5,815 nucleotides of DNA, from assembly GCA_029263555.1 (NCBI GenBank), contig JAJUFW010000208.1:1-5815 (forward strand). The letters run 5' to 3'. Positions 1-5,509 of this stretch are shown here, piece after piece. The translations under genes were made by a program, and so were the position numbers. The notes below the pieces were generated by a model. The model saw nothing but the letters and a program-made list of their open reading frames with translations. It was not told the DNA's origin and made no database searches. Within the stretch, counting starts at the first letter, position 1, and every line of letters starts with the position of its first letter. The DNA is from Alphaproteobacteria bacterium (GTDB lineage Bacteria > Pseudomonadota > Alphaproteobacteria > DSM-16000 > Inquilinaceae).

Positions 1-437
1 GCATGGTCGCGACCAACCTGCTTGGTCCGATCAGGCTGACTGCAGCGCTGCTGCCGCATCTCCGCTCGAAGCCGGCGGCGACCGTCGTGACGGTCTCCTC
101 GGGCCTTGCCTTCGTGCCGCGGGCCGATGCGCCGACCTACAGTGCCACGAAGGCAGCCATCCATTCCTGGACCCAGTCAATCCGCCACGAGCTCCGCAAC
201 ACGCCCGTGGAGGTCGTCGAGATTGCGCCTCCGCTGGTGGCGACGGAGCTTACGCCGGGCCAGTCCGCACTGCCCCATGCAATGCCGCTTGCCGACTTCG
301 TGAGCGAGGCGACCGATCTCCTCTGCTCGACGCCGACGCCGGAGGAGGTGCTGGTGGGCCGCGTGATGCCGCAGCGGACCGCCGAGCAGACGGGGAACTT
401 CAGGCGCGTCTTCGACCTGATCAATTCCGCCGCATAG
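1..437 (+). CDS. Short-chain dehydrogenase/reductase (SDR), 3' part only
   Basis: This is the C-terminal 144 residues of an NAD(P)(H)-dependent oxidoreductase of the classical SDR superfamily. The 5' end lies outside the window. The reading frame is open from the first bases, and the ATG at 3 is internal, because it sits 4 residues before the structural/catalytic Asn of the NLLGP motif. Counting from that Met, the visible active-site set is N5, S33 (in VTVSSG), Y46 and K50 (YSATK, the YxxxK motif). The Ser-to-Tyr spacing is the usual 13. After the active site, IAPPLVATEL replaces the usual PGxxxT segment; a PPLVxT version is typical of DltE-like SDRs. About 100 N-terminal residues with the TGxxxGIG cofactor motif should lie upstream. 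The substrate cannot be told from this fragment. The gene is convergent with radC, 85 bp apart. The family call is firm; the DltE-like subfamily is a tentative inference. Confidence 0.93.
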   Translation, partial: MVATNLLGPIRLTAALLPHLRSKPAATVVTVSSGLAFVPRADAPTYSATKAAIHSWTQSIRHELRNTPVEVVEIAPPLVATELTPGQSALPHAMPLADFVSEATDLLCSTPTPEEVLVGRVMPQRTAEQTGNFRRVFDLINSAA

Positions 438-498
438 CCGCAGCGCCCGGTGCATCGGCCGCGGTGCCGGCATGCGGCGCCTTGGGGATCGCGTCGGG

Positions 499-522
499 TC
501 GCGAGCAATCGGCTGCTCGCGA
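499..522. terminator. Hairpin between convergent SDR and radC genes
   Basis: A perfect 9-bp inverted repeat (499-507 pairing with 514-522, arm TCGCGAGCA) surrounds a 6-nt loop. It begins directly after the radC stop codon on the minus strand and lies 61 bp past the SDR stop on the plus strand. The position between two convergent 3' ends suits a bidirectional terminator or 3'-end stabiliser. No T-run follows on either strand, so it is not a textbook Rho-independent terminator. An alternative pairing, GATCGCG at 487-493 with CGCGATC at 518-524, competes with it. Confidence 0.4.
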
Positions 523-1263
523 TCAGATGAGGCCCAGGGCCCGGAGGCTCGCATTTGCGGAGCGGCCGACGATCAGGTGGTCGTGAAGCGCGATGCCGAC
601 CGTCTCCAGGGCCCGGGCGACCTCGCGCGTTATCTCGATGTCGGCACGGGAGGGCGTGGGGTCGCCCGAGGGATGATTGTGCACCAGAATCACCGCGCTG
701 GCCTCAAGCTCCAGGGCCCGCTTGACGACCTCGCGCGGATAGACCGGCGCCTGATCGACGGTGCCCCGCTGCTGCAGCTCGTCGGCGATGAGGGCGTTCT
801 TGCGATCGAGGAAAAGCAGCCTGAACTGCTCGGTCTTCTCGTGCCGCAGGGAAGCCCCCAGATAGTCGAGCAGCCTGTCCCACGACCCGATCACCGGGCG
901 CTGGATCACCTCGGCCTTAAGGATCCTGAGCGAGGCGGCGCCGACCGCCTTGAGCAGAGCGATCGTGGGCAGGCCAATGCCGCCGCGCCGCTCCAGCTCC
1001 TCGGGCCGGGCGCTCAGCAGCGCGCCGAGACCGCCGAACTCGGCCAGCAGGCGCTTGGCAAGCGGTTTGACGTCCTGCCGCGGGATCGCCGAGAACAGGA
1101 TCAGCTCGAGAAGCTCGTAATCGGAGAGGGCATCCGCGCCTTGCGTCAGGAACCGCTGGCGCAACCGGTCCCGGTGCCCGGCATAGTGGGGTTGCCCCGA
1201 TCCGGGCTTCGATGCCGGGCTGTCCTCCCTGTCCCGGCCCTCGGGCGCCGACGCCTTCCTCAA
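523..1263 (-). CDS. radC: RadC family JAB/MPN-domain protein
   Basis: A 246-residue RadC (UPF0758) protein. The N-terminal half (about 26-115) is the helical, helix-hairpin-helix-like region, with HRDRLRQRF, LSDYELLELIL and a GGIG turn at 94-97. The C-terminal half (about 122-246) is the JAB/MPN metalloprotease-like domain. It carries the complete JAMM zinc motif HxHx7Sx2D at H195, H197, S205 and D208 (in HNHPSGDPTPSRAD), plus an upstream acidic residue, E145. The family was once linked to DNA repair, but that link is doubtful and its biochemical activity is unsettled. The start is a TTG, 7 nt after the map stop, with no clear Shine-Dalgarno. No in-frame ATG lies between it and the conserved HYAGHRDRLRQ region, so TTG at 1263 is the best choice, although the first 25 residues look unconserved. 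It is last in the MFS-sfsA-map-radC run and probably co-transcribed with map. Confidence 0.95.
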   Translation of the reverse strand: MRKASAPEGRDREDSPASKPGSGQPHYAGHRDRLRQRFLTQGADALSDYELLELILFSAIPRQDVKPLAKRLLAEFGGLGALLSARPEELERRGGIGLPTIALLKAVGAASLRILKAEVIQRPVIGSWDRLLDYLGASLRHEKTEQFRLLFLDRKNALIADELQQRGTVDQAPVYPREVVKRALELEASAVILVHNHPSGDPTPSRADIEITREVARALETVGIALHDHLIVGRSANASLRALGLI

Positions 1264-1270
1264 TCGCGGC

Positions 1271-2137
1271 TCAGCCGTACGGGGGCTTGGTGTAGCCGGC
1301 CGGCGACAGCGTGAAAATCTCGCAGCCGTCCTCGGTCACGCCGATCGAATGCTCGAACTGCGCCGAGAGGCTCTTGTCGCGGGTGACGGCCGTCCATCCG
1401 TCCGCCAGAACCTTCACGTCGTACCGCCCGGCGTTGACCATCGGCTCGACCGTGAAGAACATGCCCGGCTTCAGCACGGGGCCGGTGCCGGGTTCGCCGT
1501 AGTGAAGCACGCTGGGCGGTGCGTGGAACGTCCGGCCCAGGCCGTGCCCGCAGAAATCGCGCACGACCGAGAACCGATGCGGTTCGACGAAGCTCTGGAT
1601 CGCATGGCCGATATCGCCCAGCGTGGCGCCCGGCCGGATCACGGCGAGGCCCCGCATCAGCGACTCGTAGGTCACGTCGCACAGCTTCCGGGCCTTCACG
1701 CTGATCTTGTCGCCGGCCCAGAACATGCGGCTGGTATCGCCGTACCACCCGTCCAGGATAACGGTGATATCGATGTTCAGGATGTCGCCTTCGATCAGCT
1801 TCCGGTCCCCCGGAATGCCGTGGCAGACGACGTGGTTCAGCGAGATGCAGGTCGCCTTGGGATAGCCGCGGTAATTCAGCGGTGCCGGGACGGCGCCATG
1901 ATCGAGGATGAAATCGTGGCACAGGCGGTCGAGCTCGCCCGTAGTGACGCCTGGCTTCACGAAGGGCGTGATGTAATCCAGCACTTCGGCCGCGAGGCGG
2001 CCGGCGCGGCGCATCCCCTCGAAATCGCTTGGGCTGTGAATCTGGATCCGATCCGTTTCCAGCGCTTCGCTCGTCGATTCCTTCACCAAATCTCTTACCT
2101 GTTCCTGCACGGTGTCTCGCCCTTCAAGGCCCGTCAT
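1271..2137 (-). CDS. map: Type I methionine aminopeptidase
   Basis: Cytosolic metalloenzyme that removes the initiator methionine from nascent proteins when the second residue is small. All five metal ligands of the pita-bread fold are present: D123 (NIDI), D134 (YGDTS), H198 (CGHGLG), E231 (VEPM) and E262 (FEHS). Their spacings (11, 64, 33, 31) match E. coli Map almost exactly. H106 (VVCHGIP) and H205 match the substrate-site histidines. At 288 residues it is about 25 longer than E. coli Map, because roughly 30 residues precede the usual opening IxIHSPxDFEGMRRAG. The chosen ATG overlaps the sfsA stop as ATGA, which favours translational coupling, but no good Shine-Dalgarno precedes it. Starts at codon 10 (GTG, behind AAGGGCGAG) or codon 17 (TTG, behind AGGTAAGAG) would give a more standard length. 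Function is certain; the exact start is not. Confidence 0.97.
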   Translation of the reverse strand: MTGLEGRDTVQEQVRDLVKESTSEALETDRIQIHSPSDFEGMRRAGRLAAEVLDYITPFVKPGVTTGELDRLCHDFILDHGAVPAPLNYRGYPKATCISLNHVVCHGIPGDRKLIEGDILNIDITVILDGWYGDTSRMFWAGDKISVKARKLCDVTYESLMRGLAVIRPGATLGDIGHAIQSFVEPHRFSVVRDFCGHGLGRTFHAPPSVLHYGEPGTGPVLKPGMFFTVEPMVNAGRYDVKVLADGWTAVTRDKSLSAQFEHSIGVTEDGCEIFTLSPAGYTKPPYG

Positions 2138-2844
2138 AGCATTACCGGCAGGCCGCGATCCACTTCGATGGCCTCTTCCGTAATGTGACAGGCGTAACAG
2201 ATCGCCTCCACTCCGGCTGCGGTCGCGGCAGCCAGGCCGGCGGCGTACGAGGGGTCCAGGTCCGCGGCTACGCGGAAATGATCGCAGTCGGTGCGCTGTA
2301 CGATGAACAGCATCACGGCGCGCGCTCCGGCCGCCACCATGGCGGCAAGCTCGACAAGATGCTTCGCGCCGCGTGCCGTGACGCAGTCCGGAAACTCGGC
2401 GGCCGAGGGATATGGCCCCGCGTCGCGCCGGAGATGTACATTCTTGACCTCGACATAGCAGGGCGGATTCCCATCGCGCTCGAGCACGAGGTCGACGCGG
2501 CTGTTGCGCCCGTATCGGACCTCCCGCCGGATCCGCTCGTATCCCGCAAGCTCCGGGATGCGTCCTGCCCTGATCGCCTCTTCGGCCAGGCGGTTGGGCA
2601 GTCCGGTATTGATCCCGACGAGCCCGGACGGAAGGCGGACCAGCTCCAGCGTGTGCCGCAGCTTGCGTAGAGGATTGGCGCTTTCCGACAGCAGGACCTC
2701 CAGGCCCGGCATGTCGAGGCCCAGCATCGCCCCCGGGTTAGGGCAGTGGGCGACGGCGATTTCGCCGTCAATATCGACATCGGCCAGGAAGCGCTTGTAG
2801 CGCCGCACTAGGCGCGCGGGGCGGAGCGGGGCTGGAAAGATCAT
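2134..2844 (-). CDS. sfsA: SfsA family predicted DNA/RNA nuclease
   Basis: A 236-residue SfsA protein of full family length. SfsA was named for sugar fermentation stimulation in E. coli, where it binds DNA. The family has an N-terminal OB-like part and a C-terminal PD-(D/E)xK nuclease fold. Visible family landmarks are LVRRYKRFLADV (12-23), AHCPNPGAM (32-40; Pro stands where many homologues have Thr), the nuclease core D118 (SRVDLVLE) with E132-V-K134 (YVEVKNV), FPDCVTARGAKHL (151-163) and VQRTDCDHFRVAADLDPSY (182-200). The N-terminus starts in the usual position relative to RRYKRFLADV, which supports the ATG at 2844 even though no Shine-Dalgarno is evident. It follows the MFS gene after 36 bp, in which I see no promoter or terminator, and its stop overlaps the map start by 4 bp. 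The physiological role remains poorly defined in the family. Confidence 0.95.
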   Translation of the reverse strand: MIFPAPLRPARLVRRYKRFLADVDIDGEIAVAHCPNPGAMLGLDMPGLEVLLSESANPLRKLRHTLELVRLPSGLVGINTGLPNRLAEEAIRAGRIPELAGYERIRREVRYGRNSRVDLVLERDGNPPCYVEVKNVHLRRDAGPYPSAAEFPDCVTARGAKHLVELAAMVAAGARAVMLFIVQRTDCDHFRVAADLDPSYAAGLAAATAAGVEAICYACHITEEAIEVDRGLPVML

Positions 2845-2880
2845 TGGCTGCCGGTAAGCTAGGAGCTGTCTGAGTGTGGA

Positions 2881-4056
2881 TCAAGCCTGCCGGTCGGAAA
2901 GCCGGGCGGGGACAAACCAGAACCGGATCGCCAGTAGGGCGATCAGGATCTCGACGGCGATGACCAGGGAAACGCAGCCCGTCCAACCCGCATTCTTCCA
3001 GATCACGCTGGGCGCGAACGCCCCGACGCTTCCGCCGACATAGTAGCAGGTGCCGTAAAGCCCGATCGCGGAGGCCGTCGCCTCGGTCGCGGCGATCGGC
3101 AGGAAGCTCGTCGCCGTCGCCTGCACGATGAAGAGCCCCGTCGCGGCGAGGGCAAGGCCGGGGATTACCGTCAGGAGGCTGGGGGACAGCGTCAGGAGAA
3201 GGCCTGCGATCGAACAGGCCGTTCCGCCGACGAGGGTGTGCAGGTTCCCGAAGCGCCGGACCCAGCTGCCCGAAAGCGGCGTGACGACGACGCCGACCAG
3301 ATAGACCGTGAACACGGTCCCGAGAGCCGCTGGGGTCAGCCCGAAGGGCGGTGCGGCCAGGTAGAAGTTGACATAGGTGAACGTCGCGACGATCGAGAAC
3401 AGGATGGCGAAGCCGATCGCGAAGGTCGCGACAAGCCGCCGGTTCCGGAAATGGCCGGCCATCTTGCCCAGGGACTGCGCCAAGCCGCCGATCTTCTTGA
3501 ACGTCCTTTCCTTCGGAAGGAACAGGGCGATGCCGGTGGCGCAGGCGAGGTTAACGGCCGCAAGGGCAAGGAAGGACTGCTGCCACCCCCACAGCTCGGC
3601 CGCGTTCCCGATGATGAAGCGCCCACCGAAACCGCCGAGGACCGAGCCGCCTATGTAAAGCGCCGTCACCGGCCCGATTTCAGCCGGCGGCCATTCCTCC
3701 CCGATATAGGCGACGGTCACCGCGTAGATCGGCGGGATGAACAGGCCCTGGACGAAGCGCCAGAAGAACATGCCCTCGATCGATCCGACGAAAGCGAGCA
3801 TGGCCGTCGGCAGGCACAGCCCGAAGGCGGCAGCCACGATGATGCGCTTGCGTCCCACCACGTCCGCCAGGGAGCCCGCGAACGGGGCGGTGAGGGCGAC
3901 GGCGATCATCGAGGCTGTGATGGTCAGGCTGATGACCGCCTCTCCGACCCGGAACTCCCGTGCCAGCTCCGGCAACAGCGATTGCGGTGCATAAAGGTCG
4001 AGAAACGCGGCCGTGCCGGCAAAGGCGACTGCAAGCCGGCGGAAATCGAAAGCCAT
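2881..4056 (-). CDS. MFS exporter, YnfM-like (DHA1-type), 12 TM
   Basis: A 391-residue inner-membrane transporter of the major facilitator superfamily, probably a proton-coupled drug or metabolite exporter. Hydrophobic segments are consistent with 12 transmembrane helices in two six-helix halves. The polar linker is around 180-208 (PKERTFKKIGGLAQS followed by HFRNRR). The TM2-TM3 loop carries MFS motif A, GSLADVVGRKR (61-71). ALYIGGSVLGGFGGRFIIG (132-150) and GLYGTCYYVGGSVGAF (332-347) closely resemble the corresponding segments of E. coli YnfM as I remember it, so that branch is the best match. The substrate is unknown. It is the first gene of the minus-strand run leading into sfsA, map and radC. 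The ATG has only a weak GGAC upstream, but a possible short ORF ends 2 nt before it. No regulator gene lies beside it. The C-terminus (FVPARLSDRQ) is normal, and I see no truncation. Confidence 0.9.
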   Translation of the reverse strand: MAFDFRRLAVAFAGTAAFLDLYAPQSLLPELAREFRVGEAVISLTITASMIAVALTAPFAGSLADVVGRKRIIVAAAFGLCLPTAMLAFVGSIEGMFFWRFVQGLFIPPIYAVTVAYIGEEWPPAEIGPVTALYIGGSVLGGFGGRFIIGNAAELWGWQQSFLALAAVNLACATGIALFLPKERTFKKIGGLAQSLGKMAGHFRNRRLVATFAIGFAILFSIVATFTYVNFYLAAPPFGLTPAALGTVFTVYLVGVVVTPLSGSWVRRFGNLHTLVGGTACSIAGLLLTLSPSLLTVIPGLALAATGLFIVQATATSFLPIAATEATASAIGLYGTCYYVGGSVGAFAPSVIWKNAGWTGCVSLVIAVEILIALLAIRFWFVPARLSDRQA

Positions 4057-4058
4057 AG

Positions 4059-4106
4059 TCAGGTCCGAATCTGCCCCCTATGGCCGTGAAGCATGGGCGT
4101 ATGCAC
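4059..4106 (-). other. Possible 15-codon upstream ORF in the MFS leader
   Basis: A short GTG-started frame encodes VHTPMLHGHRGQIRT and stops with a TGA 2 nt before the MFS ATG (TGACTATG). AGGTGG lies 9 nt before its GTG. Because the MFS gene lacks a convincing ribosome binding site of its own, ribosomes ending here could re-initiate on it. So short an ORF can easily occur by chance, so this is a weak call. Confidence 0.2.
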
Positions 4107-4201
4107 CGGCGTCGTCCACCTATGACTTTGCGCTGCGGGCATCCGGAAGGCGCCTTAGGCAATGGCCGCCATGGCCGAAACGCATGCCTGGATGTTGTAT
4201 T

Positions 4202-4211
4202 TTGTATACCA
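4202..4211. promoter_or_regulatory. GntR/FCD-like operator candidate
   Basis: TTGTATACCA contains the 6-bp palindrome GTATAC and resembles sites of FCD-type GntR repressors (TnGTnnnACnA, e.g. TTGTATACAA or TGGTATACCA). It overlaps the candidate -10 of the MFS promoter, where a repressor would be effective. A second TTGTAT at 4195-4200 makes a 7-nt tandem repeat with the one in the site. No GntR gene is in the window, so the link is only motif similarity. Confidence 0.25.
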
Positions 4212-4232
4212 GATTGACTTGCAATAGGGCAA
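4203..4232 (-). promoter_or_regulatory. Candidate sigma70-type promoter for the MFS-sfsA-map-radC unit
   Basis: Reading the minus strand, TTGCCC (4232-4227) and TATACA (4208-4203) are separated by 18 nt, each matching 4 of 6 consensus bases. They lie in the only clearly AT-rich stretch of the divergent region. Transcription would start near 4195, giving a leader of about 140 nt before the MFS ATG. No other place upstream of the four-gene run looks as promoter-like, but the match is modest. Confidence 0.35.
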
Positions 4233-4249
4233 GCCGACTGACATATGTT
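4214..4249 (+). promoter_or_regulatory. Candidate promoter for the small membrane-protein gene
   Basis: TTGACT (4214-4219) is a 5 of 6 match to a -35 box, but no good -10 lies 16-18 nt downstream. The overlapping TTGCAA (4219-4224) with TATGTT (4244-4249), spaced by 19 nt, is an alternative. Either would give a leader of roughly 100 nt before the ATG at 4354. It overlaps the opposing MFS promoter candidate, so the two could interfere. Confidence 0.25.
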
Positions 4250-4258
4250 GCACTGCAA

Positions 4259-4280
4259 ACCCGGAACAGGATGTTCGGGT
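4259..4280 (+). other. Hairpin in the leader of the small membrane-protein gene
   Basis: Arms 4259-4268 and 4272-4280 form 9 pairs with one bulged G (4264) and a 3-nt GGA loop. The inner part reads GAACAGGATGTTC. It would fold in a transcript from the plus-strand promoter candidate about 75 nt before the start codon. It could equally be a protein-binding palindrome or chance. No T-run follows, so it is not an obvious terminator. Confidence 0.25.
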
Positions 4281-4341
4281 GGGCGCCTTGGGGGTCCGGT
4301 GATCCAAAATGCGGGATCGAGAGGCGTCCGAATTTCAGTGC

Positions 4342-4346
4342 GGGAG
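4342..4346 (+). promoter_or_regulatory. Ribosome binding site deciding the small ORF start
   Basis: GGGAG sits 7 nt before the ATG at 4354. This favours that start over the in-frame ATG at 4309, which has only GGTGATCC ending 3 nt before it. Confidence 0.55.
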
Positions 4347-4353
4347 TTCCACA

Positions 4354-4542
4354 ATGGTCATCGAATTGTTCGTTCTTGCTGCGGTCGTCGCGGGGCTGGT
4401 GGCGGTCGTTGCCGAAATCGCGGTCAAGGATCCCGAGATCTTCGGCGAGATCGCAACCGACGTGCGCCGTCTGGCCCAGCCGGACGCGCCGCTCCAGCGG
4501 GCCAACCCGGCCGGTGTCCCCGAATACCGGAAGGCCGCTTGA
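4354..4542 (+). CDS. Small single-TM protein of unknown function (62 aa)
   Basis: I do not recognise this protein. It would be 62 residues long. Residues 5-20 (LFVLAAVVAGLVAVVA) form one strongly hydrophobic helix bounded by E4 and E21. A mixed, partly amphipathic segment follows (KDPEIFGEIATDVRRLAQ, 25-42), then a Pro-rich polar tail ending GVPEYRKAA. This suggests a small inner-membrane protein with a soluble C-terminal tail of about 40 residues, and no Cys or signal-peptidase site is apparent. The ATG at 4354 is chosen because GGGAG lies 7 nt upstream; an in-frame ATG at 4309 would add 15 polar residues. It is divergent from the MFS gene and convergent with the TerC gene, so it is probably monocistronic. 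A candidate terminator lies 29 nt past the stop. The ribosome binding site, terminator and protein-like composition argue that it is real. Confidence 0.6.
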   Translation: MVIELFVLAAVVAGLVAVVAEIAVKDPEIFGEIATDVRRLAQPDAPLQRANPAGVPEYRKAA

Positions 4543-4570
4543 GGTCTTCCGTCCGAGGCATCCGGCCGAC

Positions 4571-4593
4571 CGGACCGCGATTGCGGTTCGTTT
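4571..4593 (+). terminator. Candidate intrinsic terminator of the small gene
   Basis: An 8-bp stem (4571-4578 with 4583-4590, one G-T pair) encloses a GATT tetraloop and leads directly into TTT at 4591-4593 (the arm ends TTCG). It lies 29 nt past the small gene's stop and 36 nt short of the convergent TerC stop. The T-tract is short, so the strength is uncertain. The same stem on the minus strand has no T-run after it. Confidence 0.4.
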
Positions 4594-4628
4594 CGAGGCC
4601 GGGCCAGTGCCCCGTCGGCTTCCCCGAG

Positions 4629-5375
4629 TCAGCTTCCTGAGGAGGACGATGCCGCGGTCGGCGCGGTGCCGCCTGCTTCCTTCCCTGCGTTACGCCTACG
4701 CTGCGCGCTCATCCTTCGGGCGATGGCGTGGCCGACCATGACGACGAGGATGGCGCCGACCCACGGTGCCACCCTGTGCAGATAAGCGGCCTCCGTCTCG
4801 ACCCAGTGGTGCAGGGACGGATCCGAGACCAGCAGCTCGCCGGCGATATAGCCCAGCAGCGCCGCCCCTGCCGAGATCAGGATCGGCAGGCGTTCCAGCG
4901 CCCTGAGAATGAGGGTGCTGCCGAATATGATCAGCGGGATGCTGATCAGAAGACCCAGTACCAGCAGCACCACGCTGCCATGCGCCGCCGCGGCGATGGC
5001 GATCACGTTGTCGAGGCTCATCACCGCATCCGCGATGACGATGGTGCGGATCGCGGACCAGAGATTGGATCCGCCCTCCGTGTGGCCCTGACCGGCCTCT
5101 CCTTCCGGAATAATGAGCTTGACCGCGATCCAGAGGAGCAGCAGGCCGCCCACGATCTTCAGGAACGGCACGTTGAGGAGATAGACGACGAAGGTCGCGA
5201 AGAGTGCCCTGAGGACGATCGCGGCGCCCGCGCCCAGGACGATGCCCCAGCGCTTCTGGCGGGGAGGCAGCGACCGGCAGGCGAGCGCGATGACCACGGC
5301 GTTGTCGCCGCTCAACAGAATATCGATCCAGATGATCTGGAGCAGCGAGATCCAGAATTGGGATTCCATCAACAT
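4629..5375 (-). CDS. TerC family integral membrane protein, YjbE type (probable metal exporter)
   Basis: A 248-residue polytopic membrane protein of the TerC family, closest to the YjbE-like branch, whose characterised relatives export Mn2+. About seven hydrophobic helices can be seen, near 7-30, 44-66, 68-89, 108-130, 133-155, 164-183 and 202-219. The two family signatures carry membrane-embedded acidic residues expected to bind metal: IDILLSGDNAVVIA (17-30, with D18, D24 and N25) and IADAVMSLDNVIAIA (114-128, with D116, D122 and N123). A basic stretch and a low-complexity Ser/Ala/Gly-rich tail (220-248) follow the last helix. AGGAG lies 9 nt before the ATG at 5375, which selects that start over the ATG two codons later. 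It lies 146 bp downstream of the universal stress protein gene in the same direction and is convergent with the small ORF. The family is clear; the metal is inferred. Confidence 0.92.
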   Translation of the reverse strand: MLMESQFWISLLQIIWIDILLSGDNAVVIALACRSLPPRQKRWGIVLGAGAAIVLRALFATFVVYLLNVPFLKIVGGLLLLWIAVKLIIPEGEAGQGHTEGGSNLWSAIRTIVIADAVMSLDNVIAIAAAAHGSVVLLVLGLLISIPLIIFGSTLILRALERLPILISAGAALLGYIAGELLVSDPSLHHWVETEAAYLHRVAPWVGAILVVMVGHAIARRMSAQRRRNAGKEAGGTAPTAASSSSGS

Positions 5376-5384
5376 GCCGTGTCT

Positions 5385-5389
5385 CTCCT
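5385..5389 (-). promoter_or_regulatory. Ribosome binding site of the TerC-family gene
   Basis: AGGAG on the minus strand, within AGAGGAGAG, lies 9 nt upstream of the ATG at 5375. It would be 15 nt from the second ATG at 5369, so it supports the first. Confidence 0.6.
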
Positions 5390-5487
5390 CTCGATGCCGG
5401 ACGGCCGGCCGGAAGGTGGGCCGATGCGGTTCGGACCGTGCGGGCCTTCGGTGCCCGCCGATGAGCGGGGACGTCCCGGGGCGGCGT

Positions 5488-5509
5488 GACGCGCCGGCCG
5501 CGGCACGTC
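5488..5509 (-). terminator. GC-rich hairpin after the universal stress protein gene
   Basis: A 9-bp stem (5488-5496 with 5501-5509, one G-T pair) with a 4-nt loop begins 13 nt past the USP stop. On the minus strand the 5' arm reads GACGTGCCG. There is no T-run, so it could weaken readthrough into the TerC gene or protect the USP mRNA 3' end rather than terminate strongly. A second, 6-bp hairpin (GCGGGC 5440-5445 with GCCCGC 5453-5458) lies between it and the TerC start. The rest of 5376-5521 shows no clear promoter. Confidence 0.35.

Noticed and set aside
472..1314. Long plus-strand ORF (280 codons) opposite radC
   Set aside because: Its translation is Arg/Gly/Asp-rich with no recognisable domain, and it lies antisense to a clear RadC with an intact JAMM motif. 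Such shadow frames are expected in GC-rich DNA.
1349..2188. Long plus-strand ORF (279 codons) opposite map
   Set aside because: Antisense to a complete methionine aminopeptidase with all metal ligands. Composition is shadow-like with no family motif.
3238..4089. Long plus-strand ORF (283 codons) opposite the MFS gene
   Set aside because: A highly charged Asp/Arg/Glu-rich translation, as expected from the reverse frame of a hydrophobic membrane protein gene.
4147..4156. AAGGCGCCTT perfect 10-bp palindrome upstream of the MFS gene
   Set aside because: One 10-bp palindrome in about 300 bp is not far from chance expectation, and it matches no operator that I can name.
4120..4185. A 21-codon ATG frame on the minus strand in the MFS leader
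   Set aside because: No Shine-Dalgarno precedes it and it has no coupling position relative to the MFS start. Chance is the simplest explanation.
4264..4276. GAACAGGATGTTC as a LexA (SOS) box
   Set aside because: Alphaproteobacterial LexA sites are direct GTTC-N7-GTTC repeats, and Gram-positive sites use GAAC-N4-GTTC. Here the halves are inverted with 5 nt between, which fits neither.
4309..4353. Upstream in-frame ATG extending the small protein to 77 residues
   Set aside because: The extension is polar and unlike the rest, and GGGAG at 7 nt favours the ATG at 4354. GGTGATCC before 4309 could pair with 16S rRNA, so the longer form is not fully excluded.
4728..5489. Long plus-strand ORF (253 codons) opposite the TerC gene
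   Set aside because: Also a charged, Gln/Asp/Arg-rich mirror of a membrane protein gene. It has no domain and no credible ribosome binding site.
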